From Thermoproteales archaeon (GTDB taxonomy: Archaea; Thermoproteota; Thermoprotei; Thermoproteales; Thermocladiaceae): a stretch of DNA of 7,743 nucleotides. This document shows positions 1-5,131 of the stretch, piece after piece. The stretch covers positions 1 through 7,743 of the forward strand of contig JAMOMD010000284.1 of NCBI GenBank assembly GCA_027068725.1, read 5' to 3'. The notes beneath the pieces are model-generated. The model saw nothing but the letters and a program-made list of their open reading frames with translations, was not told where the DNA came from and made no database searches. Every line of letters begins with the position of its first letter. The first letter of the stretch is position 1. The translations under genes and the position numbers were made by a program.

Positions 1-39
1 GAGGCTTGGAGAGACGCAGGACGTCAGGATCTAAGAAGG

Positions 40-54
40 GGAAAGATTAGAAAA
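40..54 (-). terminator. T-rich terminator after cobT and its sRNA
   Basis: On the minus strand the sequence after the sRNA D box is pyrimidine-rich, with TTTT followed by CTAATCTTTCCCC. Archaeal RNA polymerase stops at T-rich non-template tracts, and these T residues also form the outer strand of the sRNA terminal stem. The run is short, so this is a moderate call. Confidence 0.4.
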
Positions 55-114
55 GTGTCAGCGAAGCGCTCTTCATCATATTAACTCAGTCGAAATCCGA
101 TACATCATCCTTTT
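51..114 (-). ncRNA. Box C/D guide sRNA overlapping the 3' end of cobT
   Basis: Read on the minus strand, all four boxes of an archaeal C/D sRNA are present in order. C box ATGATGT lies at 108-102 (6 of 7 to RUGAUGA). A 12-nt guide at 101-90 is followed by D' CTGA at 89-86. After a 6-nt spacer comes C' ATGATGA at 79-73 (perfect). An 11-nt guide at 72-62 is followed by D CTGA at 61-58. Flanks can pair: AAAAGG before C with CAC-TTTT after D, six pairs with one bulged A. In the family such RNAs bind L7Ae, Nop5 and fibrillarin and direct 2'-O-methylation opposite the fifth guide base upstream of D or D'. By that rule the methylated target bases would be an A (guide base 94) and a G (guide base 66). 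I could not assign targets. The C box contains the cobT stop codon, so the RNA is probably cut from, or starts within, the cobT transcript. Confidence 0.85.
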
Positions 115-1214
115 ACTCCAAGTTCCTGAGCTAGTTTTAACATCTTCTCATACTCCTCAATAACTTTCTTGAAAATGTCTTCCTGAGAGTATCCTCTCAT
201 CATTGTTGTGACAAGTAGTCCACCCATTCCAACTCCTTCTTTGACAAATCCCTGCTCGTATGCTCTCAGTCCATCGTAGGGTGCCTGTGCAAGACTGAAC
301 ATTGCTACGTAGAGACTGTACTTGTTCCATATCAGGTTCAGAAGGCCTACAATATCCGAGGACTTGTCTTCAAGTATCCATCTGGTTGTGCCAACAGCAA
401 TCTTTTCAGGACTTAGCTCTTGTCCTAGATGTTTCAGAAATGCTACAATAGAACACATCTGTGTGCCACCTGCTAGAAGAACATGTTTGCCAGAGTCAAG
501 TACTCCCTTAGCTATTCCTGAGACACCAACTATGACAGGATCACCAACCTTGGATACTGCCTCTATTGGATCAGATGTTGGCTTCTCTAGTCCAGCATTC
601 TTGAGCGCTTCCATGACGACGCTTCTCTTTAGTTCAATTGGATTTGTTGGAGATGCACTTGAGACCTTACCCCAAGCATCATAGCCTAGTGCGACAAGAA
701 ATGCAAGTGTCGTAGTTGTTCCAGCAGGTATGGATTCTCCAATTATAATAATGTCAAACGTTTTTGCAAGCTCCTTCCCAAGCAGAATAGCGTTATCGAG
801 AATTTTTCTCACAACATCGGGATCCAGTGCCTTTCCCGTCCTGATGTCTCTGCCTGGAGATCCTCCAAGATCTACATAAGGTATCTGAGGTCTTACTCTA
901 CAGCCAGCACATACAACTAGGACAGGAATGTTCAGTAGCTGAAGACAGGCACGTGAGATAAGTGCAGGTGTTGGCTTTCCATCAGGAGTCATTGGTGGAA
1001 CAGGAATTACCCTACACTTACCGAGCAGTAGGTACTCTGCATCTGCTGGAGGAGTATATGGAGTAAGCTCAGGCGAGGCACCTGCCACAGTAATGCCAGG
1101 AATAAAGCTTGTGTCAGTTGTGCCTAGCACAAGTACAAAACAGGCTTTTCCCTCTCTCAGAACTTTCACATATCTGTCAGATGACTCGCCAAGTATCTTG
1201 ACGGCGTTGGACAT
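105..1214 (-). CDS. cobT: Archaeal CobT / UPF0284: nicotinate-nucleotide-dimethylbenzimidazole phosphoribosyltransferase family
   Basis: The product belongs to the archaeal/cyanobacterial CobT-like family (UPF0284). Such enzymes are assigned to activation of the lower-ligand base as an alpha-ribotide in cobamide nucleotide-loop assembly; the archaeal substrate is not settled. From the ATG the protein is 369 aa, a normal length. Visible features are an N-terminal LGTTDTSFIPGITVAGASPE block, a PPMTPDGKPTPALISRA block, a DLGGSPGRDIRTG loop, and near the C terminus KEGVGMGG. The glutamate of that last motif (residue 326 from the ATG) sits like the catalytic Glu of bacterial CobT (GEGTGA); that equivalence is inferred. 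The frame extends to a TTG at 1235, but I prefer the ATG at 1214 because a TATA-like element centred near 1242 is about 27 bases upstream, fitting a leaderless start. No other cobamide gene is in the window. The stop codon lies inside the C box of the sRNA. Confidence 0.9.
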   Translation of the reverse strand: MSNAVKILGESSDRYVKVLREGKACFVLVLGTTDTSFIPGITVAGASPELTPYTPPADAEYLLLGKCRVIPVPPMTPDGKPTPALISRACLQLLNIPVLVVCAGCRVRPQIPYVDLGGSPGRDIRTGKALDPDVVRKILDNAILLGKELAKTFDIIIIGESIPAGTTTTLAFLVALGYDAWGKVSSASPTNPIELKRSVVMEALKNAGLEKPTSDPIEAVSKVGDPVIVGVSGIAKGVLDSGKHVLLAGGTQMCSIVAFLKHLGQELSPEKIAVGTTRWILEDKSSDIVGLLNLIWNKYSLYVAMFSLAQAPYDGLRAYEQGFVKEGVGMGGLLVTTMMRGYSQEDIFKKVIEEYEKMLKLAQELGVKG

Positions 1215-1237
1215 GTTTAATTTTGAAACCAGCAAAA

Positions 1238-1251
1238 CTTAAAAGTAAAAT
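1238..1251. promoter_or_regulatory. Shared bidirectional TATA element for cobT and zinc-finger gene
   Basis: The two divergent start codons (ATG at 1214 minus, ATG at 1274 plus) are only 59 bases apart. The only strong A/T element between them is CTTAAAAGTAAAAT. Its near-symmetric core CTTAAAAG, centred at about 1242, lies about 27 bases from the cobT ATG. For the plus-strand gene it predicts a transcript start near 1268, a leader of about five bases. Both genes therefore seem to be driven from one TBP site, or from two overlapping ones. Confidence 0.6.
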
Positions 1252-1273
1252 CCATAGAGCAACCTGAACAAGC

Positions 1274-1483
1274 ATGATAAGGTGTAAGCTCTGCGGAAGA
1301 ACATTCGAGTCATTTAGTGACCTGTTCTTTCACATAAAGAGAGAGTGCAAGAACTTCCCACACACGAGGAGATGCCCAGTCTGTGGAACAAGATTCAAGA
1401 CAATTAGACTACTCAAGCTACATCTAGTAAACTCAGCACTCACAGATCCACAGCACAGAAACTACATTGCAGTAATGGCATAA
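1274..1483 (+). CDS. Two-finger C2H2/C2HC-like zinc-finger mini-protein
   Basis: A 69-residue basic protein consisting of two zinc-finger-like units. Finger 1 has C4-x2-C7-x12-H20-x4-C25 (C2HC), with the usual hydrophobic spacing (F11, L17). Finger 2 has C34-x2-C37-x12-H50 and a more distant possible fourth ligand, H61 (x10). Small C2H2-like proteins are common in crenarchaea and their viruses, where they act as DNA- or RNA-binding regulators; the target of this one is unknown. There is no signal peptide or membrane segment. The ATG has no ribosome binding site and follows the shared TATA element closely, fitting a leaderless or near-leaderless mRNA. The gene is divergent from cobT and separated by 41 bases from the hydrolase gene downstream, which has its own promoter. 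The nonstandard spacing of the second finger is the unusual point. Confidence 0.8.
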   Translation: MIRCKLCGRTFESFSDLFFHIKRECKNFPHTRRCPVCGTRFKTIRLLKLHLVNSALTDPQHRNYIAVMA

Positions 1484-1495
1484 TCAGCGGTTAAG

Positions 1496-1509
1496 TGTTA
1501 AAATTAACA
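1496..1509 (+). promoter_or_regulatory. Palindrome-embedded TATA box of the serine hydrolase gene
   Basis: TGTTAA-AA-TTAACA is a perfect 6-bp inverted repeat with a two-base centre. Its middle, TTAAAATTAA, is also the best TATA element, centred about 25 bases before the GTG start at 1525, as expected for a leaderless transcript. A repressor bound here would block TBP; that regulatory role is inferred. Palindromic A/T sequence around TATA boxes can also arise by chance. Confidence 0.5.
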
Positions 1510-1524
1510 GAGTAGACTTCCAGC

Positions 1525-2859
1525 GTGGACGAGAAACTTCTTGAAATAAGAAAGCTAGTACTCAACAAATGTGAGTTACATAAAATTCCCTGTCTTGCAC
1601 TTGGCATAGTACACGGAGAAAACATCTATGAAATAGCAGTAGGTTATAGAGATGTTGATAGAAAACTACCAGTTACACCACGCACAAACTTCTGTATAGC
1701 ATCAATAACAAAATCTTTCACATCATTAACAGTTCTAAAACTTCAGGAGAAGGGTCTACTAAGCATCGAGGATCCTGTAACAAAGTACCTGCCTGAGCTA
1801 GAGCTATCAGCTGATGTAAAGATACTTCACTTTCTATCTCACACATCAGGAATACCTGCACTATGCTATGCTGAGAAGCAGATAGAGGATACAATAATTG
1901 GAGAGCCAGCTCCTTTCACTCATCCTGATAATGTACTGCCACTATTGACAGTTGGCGAGAAAGTACGTGTAGCAAAACCAGGAGAGAAGTACCTATACCT
2001 AAACGAGGGATATGTAGCAGTTGGAAAAATTGTAGAAAAAGTAACAGGAAAATCATTTCGAGAAGTTGTTAAGGAATCTATACTTAATCCACTAGGAATG
2101 TATAAGACATATTTTGAAACAGAGAAATTTTACGAGGATCCTGATCACGCAGATCCCATGATATTGCGTAGAGGTAAGTTAGTTAAGACACCGTTACCAT
2201 CTGGTATAGAGGCTGATGGAGGATTATTAAGTAATGTAGAGGACATGCTCAGGTATGTTACAATGTTAATAAATAGAGGTAAATTTAATGGTGTAGAAAT
2301 AGTATCGGAAAGATCATTAAGAGAATGTCTTGAAAGACCGATAGTGAGACTTCCATACAGTATAGGAGATGAAGATTATTATTGTCTAGGAATTGCATTA
2401 ACAAAATTTGGAGATATAACAATGTTTCATCATAGTGGTTCAATACTTGTACATACATCACATATGGCATATATACCTGATAGGAAGCTTGGAATTGTCG
2501 TCCTGATGTCAGGTAGCTCTTATCCTCCAATAATGATTACTCTTCACATAATTTCGAAATTACTTAACATTAATATTAGACCTGTAGTAATGGACAATGT
2601 TCTTGATAAGCTAGTTGGAACGTATGTCTCTCTAAGCAGGATCTACAGGATTAGAATAGTTAGACGTGGCGCATGCCTGGTAATGTTATCAAAGCTTGGC
2701 CGTGAGACAGTTCTCGTACCAGAAGAGGTTAAGCATGACTATGCTAGATTCTTTACGCTTACTGCAGACTTTCGAAAAATCTATGCAGAATTTGTAATAA
2801 ATGGCGAAGAGATTGAGCTTAGGTATGAGCGTTATGTATTCAGGAAAGTAGGCGCATAA
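1525..2859 (+). CDS. Beta-lactamase-fold serine hydrolase (class C / PBP4*-like, COG1680), cytoplasmic
   Basis: The 444-aa product has all three active-site motifs of the class C beta-lactamase/esterase/DD-peptidase fold: S60-I-T-K63 (nucleophile and general base), Y158-L-N160, and H303-S-G305 in place of KTG. An SHTSGIP segment (105-111) is also typical. Residues 356-444 form a separate C-terminal beta-rich domain like those that cap archaeal and bacterial relatives. There is no signal peptide, so the enzyme should act inside the cell. Archaea lack murein, so substrates are more likely esters, D-amino-acid peptides or similar small molecules; the actual substrate cannot be read from the sequence. 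The start is GTG at 1525, supported by a TATA element at the leaderless distance. Roughly the middle of the gene (2160-2470) looks more A/T-rich than its ends. A T14 terminator follows at 2917. Confidence 0.9.
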   Translation: MDEKLLEIRKLVLNKCELHKIPCLALGIVHGENIYEIAVGYRDVDRKLPVTPRTNFCIASITKSFTSLTVLKLQEKGLLSIEDPVTKYLPELELSADVKILHFLSHTSGIPALCYAEKQIEDTIIGEPAPFTHPDNVLPLLTVGEKVRVAKPGEKYLYLNEGYVAVGKIVEKVTGKSFREVVKESILNPLGMYKTYFETEKFYEDPDHADPMILRRGKLVKTPLPSGIEADGGLLSNVEDMLRYVTMLINRGKFNGVEIVSERSLRECLERPIVRLPYSIGDEDYYCLGIALTKFGDITMFHHSGSILVHTSHMAYIPDRKLGIVVLMSGSSYPPIMITLHIISKLLNINIRPVVMDNVLDKLVGTYVSLSRIYRIRIVRRGACLVMLSKLGRETVLVPEEVKHDYARFFTLTADFRKIYAEFVINGEEIELRYERYVFRKVGA

Positions 2860-2869
2860 TGTTGTAGAT

Positions 2870-2930
2870 CTGCATTTCTAGTTGCAGAATTTCTCAACTG
2901 TCGAAAACGTCTTTTGTTTTTTTTTTTTTT
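2870..2930 (+). terminator. Poly-T terminator (T14) after the serine hydrolase gene
   Basis: CTTTTG followed by 14 consecutive T at 2917-2930 begins 57 bases after the stop codon. Weak stem-loops precede it (CTGCA at 2870-2874 with TGCAG at 2883-2887, or AGTTG at 2880-2884 with CAACT at 2895-2899). Archaeal RNA polymerase terminates on long T tracts without needing a hairpin. This separates the hydrolase from the downstream regulator gene. Confidence 0.8.
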
Positions 2931-2960
2931 CACGCGTCGAGGGGCTTTGATAACTACGTC

Positions 2961-2970
2961 TTTCTATTTA
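2961..2970 (+). promoter_or_regulatory. TATA element of the winged-helix regulator gene
   Basis: TTTCTATTTA is centred about 26 bases before the GTG at 2992. It predicts transcription starting almost at the start codon, i.e. a leaderless mRNA. The match to a strong TATA box is modest. Confidence 0.45.
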
Positions 2971-2991
2971 GCTAGTGTACAGTAGGTAGAG

Positions 2992-3417
2992 GTGATGCAG
3001 AGAAGAAACATGTGGGAGCTCGTCCTGAACGAGCTTTTTCACTCTCTGCTTGGTCTCACCGAGACTGATATTGAGGTGTATAGGGTACTTCTACGAGAGT
3101 ACGAGAGGTGTGGTCAGCCATTGTCTGTTAATGAGATTGCTCGTGTGATGAATAAGTCTAGGAGTGCTGTCGAGAGATCAATCCTGAAGTTGTTGTCTGC
3201 TGGTCTAGTGAATAGGCGTGTTGCTCTACTATCATCAGGAGGGTACACGTATGTGTACTACCCAAGACCTGTGAGGGAGGTTAAGGAGATGCTTATGGAG
3301 AAACTGAGGGACTTTTATGCAAAGGCTAGGGAGATAATTGAGTCTCTTGATCGCGTTATTCAGGTTGAGGCAGATTTTACTGCAGGGTCATCTTCTCAAG
3401 CTCAGCAAGTCTCTTAG
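2992..3417 (+). CDS. Winged-helix transcriptional regulator (MarR/TrmB-like)
   Basis: A 141-aa protein with an N-terminal helical part (8-40, LLGLTETDIEVYRVLLREY), a helix-turn-helix at about 44-71 (SVNEIARVMNKSRSAVERSILKL), a beta wing at 75-90 (RRVALLSSGGYTYVYYP), and a basic/acidic amphipathic helix at 92-124 likely to form a dimer coiled coil. This resembles small crenarchaeal MarR-, TrmB- or Lrs14-like DNA-binding proteins; ligand-binding residues are not evident. Starts GTG 2992 and ATG 2995 are adjacent, and TATA spacing supports this pair. GAGGTGAT at 2989-2996 is also a perfect anti-16S match that would suit the ATG at 3010, though its spacing is long. The C-terminal tail (127-141, Ser/Gln-rich) lies in the 41-base overlap with the opposite-strand membrane protein gene. 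Its target is unknown. Confidence 0.8.
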   Translation: MMQRRNMWELVLNELFHSLLGLTETDIEVYRVLLREYERCGQPLSVNEIARVMNKSRSAVERSILKLLSAGLVNRRVALLSSGGYTYVYYPRPVREVKEMLMEKLRDFYAKAREIIESLDRVIQVEADFTAGSSSQAQQVS

Positions 3418-3628
3418 CTTCTCGATAGGATTTCACTGTCAGGATCATTATGATGATGCTCGCGCATGCGAAGGTTAGGACTGCTATACCTGTAACTGTC
3501 TCGTACTGTGTCAGTCCTAGCACTGTTACTATTAGGTGAGCTATTGCACATAGTGCAAGTATCGTAATTGATATCACTAATACTGCTACTCGCGTTGCTA
3601 ATTGCACATCTTTGAAATAGTCAGACAT
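3377..3628 (-). CDS. Small two-helix membrane protein
   Basis: 83 aa with two strongly hydrophobic segments, about residues 12-38 and 44-65, joined by a short polar turn (GLTQYETVTG). It ends in a charged cytoplasm-type tail (KSYREAKRLAELEKM). I do not recognise a named family. Two independent start signals make it a real gene and not a shadow: a TATA-like ACTTAAAAAT (minus strand, 3660-3651) is about 27 bases upstream of the ATG, and AGGTG at 3638-3634 has ribosome-binding-site spacing to it. It converges with the winged-helix regulator gene and the last 41 bases of each overlap, so the two mRNAs are complementary at their 3' ends. Confidence 0.7.
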   Translation of the reverse strand: MSDYFKDVQLATRVAVLVISITILALCAIAHLIVTVLGLTQYETVTGIAVLTFACASIIIMILTVKSYREAKRLAELEKMTLQ

Positions 3629-3650
3629 GTGTGCACCTGCATCAGTTACA

Positions 3651-3660
3651 ATTTTTAAGT
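3651..3660 (-). promoter_or_regulatory. TATA element of the two-helix membrane protein gene
   Basis: Minus-strand ACTTAAAAAT, centred about 27 bases before the ATG at 3628, is a good crenarchaeal TATA box. It is the main support for the start chosen for this small gene. Confidence 0.6.
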
Positions 3661-3695
3661 TCTTACAGTTGTGAAAGCACGCTTCTCAAGCCTAA

Positions 3696-3793
3696 TCTTT
3701 TAAATAGTCTTGACTAGCTTTTTCATTTGCTGTTATATTTTAGTTGTGTTCAATTTTTCGTACCGTGACTCTAGGAGCGAGACCATTTTATTT
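3696..3793 (+). promoter_or_regulatory. Upstream region of the GTPase gene with two TATA-like elements
   Basis: The gap between the divergent membrane-protein and GTPase genes holds two candidate TATA boxes. ATTTTATTT at 3785-3793 predicts a transcript start near 3815, five bases before the ATG at 3820. CTTTTAAATAG at 3696-3706 is the better consensus but would give a leader of about 90 bases, or serve an unrecognised short RNA. I see no C/D or tRNA-like structure in between. Confidence 0.45.
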
Positions 3794-3819
3794 CTCAGAT
3801 CGTAGACTTGTCCTAGAGT

Positions 3820-5010
3820 ATGGTAACGAACCTTCCAGCTGAGGCAAAGGCTGCCTGGGCTAAGGTGATGGAGGCGAAGACTCCTGAAGAGAAGCTTCGT
3901 GCACTTCAGGAATTTCTAAGCAAGGTGCCTAAGCATAAGGGAACGGAGAATCTCGTACATTGGGTACGTAGGAGAATTGCGCAGCTTCGAAGAGAGATCG
4001 AGCTCAGGAAAATGAAAGAACGTGCATTACGTAGTGGAGGTGGTGGAGGTAGAAAATTGACCGTTGAGAAGGAGGGTGATGTTCAGCTAATTGTTGTTGG
4101 TCCACCAATGAGTGGTAAGACAGCACTACTGAAGTGTCTGACTAATGCCAAGGTTGAGCCTGACGATGTTCCATTTAGCAATGATGAGCCTATACCAGGA
4201 ATGTTCATTCAGGATGAGATATACTTCCAGCTTGTTAAAGCACCATCAATGATGCTCGACGACTATGATAGTGACCTGAACATTGTCACAGCCTCACTCA
4301 TAAGAAGTGCTGACGGTGTCATACTAGTACTTGACGCGTCCTGCACACAGCCCGATCCTGTAAGTCAGTTCAAGAGAATTTACGATGTCTTAAAAGCACA
4401 TGGAATATACCTCACAAAACCAAAGGCACTAGTCAGGATCGAGAGAAGACACATTCCGGGAGTTCAAATTGTTGGAAAACTAGTTAATGCAAGTATCGAC
4501 GATGTTAAGAGACTTCTACTAGACTACGGAATTCAGGGAGCTGTAATACATATCGAAGGAGAGGCAACACTTGACGATATTGAAGATGCAATATTCAGAG
4601 ACTACGTCTACAGACCCTGCATAGTGCTCTTGAACAAGATCGATCTTGTCGATGAAGAGTACGTGAAGTACGTTATTGATCAGCTAAGGACTAACAATGT
4701 TCCTGTAATACCAACATCACTCGCATACTGTAAGATTGATAGAAAGCTACTAGCCGAGACCATACTCAAGACGCTCGACCTAATTCGAGTATACACTAAA
4801 GAACCTGGAGCAGACACGTACTCTCCAAAACCATTCATAATCAGGAGAGGTGCAACAGTTGGTGACTTGGCAAAGAGAATACACAGCTATCTCTACGAGC
4901 ATTTCAAGTATGCTAAAGTATGGAAGAAAGACACGTTCCCAAACATGTTCAAGAGAGTTGGACTAAACTACGAACTTCAGGATAATGACGTAGTTGAGAT
5001 ACACGCATAG
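3820..5010 (+). CDS. DRG/Obg-like TGS-domain GTPase (COG1163-like) with degenerate G3 motif
   Basis: 396 aa with DRG-type architecture: an N-terminal helical region (1-75, including LPAEAKAAWAKVMEAKTPEEK and VPKHKGTENL), a Gly-rich linker (73-77), a G domain, and a C-terminal TGS domain (about 328-396). G1 is G94-PPMSGKT101. G4 is N272-KID275, and a G5-like PTSLA is at 298-302. The family normally has D-x-P-G or DTPP at G3; here the aligned stretch is K140-A-P-S, and the following glycine-rich switch II is replaced by an Asp-rich MMLDDYDSD. GTP binding may survive, but Mg2+/water-linked hydrolysis by the usual route looks impaired. DRG proteins associate with ribosomes and translation. The ATG follows a TATA-like element at 3785-3793. 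A C/D sRNA starts right after the stop. The family assignment is firm; activity is uncertain. Confidence 0.85.
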   Translation: MVTNLPAEAKAAWAKVMEAKTPEEKLRALQEFLSKVPKHKGTENLVHWVRRRIAQLRREIELRKMKERALRSGGGGGRKLTVEKEGDVQLIVVGPPMSGKTALLKCLTNAKVEPDDVPFSNDEPIPGMFIQDEIYFQLVKAPSMMLDDYDSDLNIVTASLIRSADGVILVLDASCTQPDPVSQFKRIYDVLKAHGIYLTKPKALVRIERRHIPGVQIVGKLVNASIDDVKRLLLDYGIQGAVIHIEGEATLDDIEDAIFRDYVYRPCIVLLNKIDLVDEEYVKYVIDQLRTNNVPVIPTSLAYCKIDRKLLAETILKTLDLIRVYTKEPGADTYSPKPFIIRRGATVGDLAKRIHSYLYEHFKYAKVWKKDTFPNMFKRVGLNYELQDNDVVEIHA

Positions 5011-5011
5011 T

Positions 5012-5075
5012 CGGGATGATGTGACAATTGTACCCGGGACTGAGACTATGATGATCTTCAGCGGCCCTGACCTCT
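5012..5075 (+). ncRNA. Box C/D guide sRNA in the 3' flank of the GTPase gene
   Basis: Boxes in order: C ATGATGT at 5016-5022 (6 of 7), D' CTGA at 5040-5043, a 4-nt spacer, C' ATGATGA at 5048-5054 (perfect), a 12-nt guide at 5055-5066, and D CTGA at 5067-5070. The C-D' interval is 17 nt, longer than the usual 12. A degenerate C box GTGACAA at 5021-5027 would give exactly 12, but the first choice has a flanking stem (GGG 5013-5015 with CCT 5071-5073). By the fifth-base rule the D guide targets a G within GGCCGCUGAAGA (opposite 5062), and the D' guide targets a G within UCCCGGGUAC (opposite 5035). From memory, CCGCUGAA resembles a 23S domain VI segment; this is unverified. The RNA starts just after the GTPase stop (TAG 5008-5010) and likely shares its transcript. 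Confidence 0.8.
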
Positions 5076-5096
5076 CCATGTTACATGTTGTTCCTC

Positions 5097-5104
5097 TTTA
5101 AAAG
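5097..5104 (+). promoter_or_regulatory. TATA element of the signal peptidase gene
   Basis: TTTAAAAG is centred about 31 bases before the ATG at 5132, which predicts a leader of about five bases. A second A/T run, CTTAAATAA at 5109-5117, is too close to the start codon to act as TATA for it. The gene therefore appears to have its own promoter and need not depend on read-through from the GTPase. Confidence 0.55.
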
Positions 5105-5131
5105 ATGCTTAAATAACTTCAGGAATAGCGC

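Noticed and set aside
1..84. Plus-strand open frames reaching stops at 32-34, 48-50 and 82-84; the one ending at 50 reads GLERRRTSGSKKGKD and could be the C-terminal tail of a gene starting outside the window.
   Set aside because: Too short to tell a basic protein tail from purine-rich DNA, and the part beyond 50 is antisense to the C/D sRNA and cobT terminator.
322..684. 120-codon plus-strand open frame
   Set aside because: Lies wholly antisense to cobT, has no start signals, and reads like translated antisense.
2502..2513. CCTGATGTCAGG palindrome containing CTGA and TGATG
   Set aside because: Inside the hydrolase coding region with no paired C/D boxes at guide distance; explained by codons.
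2285..2530. 81-codon minus-strand open frame
   Set aside because: Antisense to the serine hydrolase gene in its A/T-rich middle; no promoter or ribosome binding site.
3436..3470. ATGATGATG followed by CTG on the plus strand, resembling a C box
   Set aside because: No CTGA box at guide spacing (the candidate is CTGC), and the bases are explained as antisense Ile/Met codons of the membrane mini-protein.
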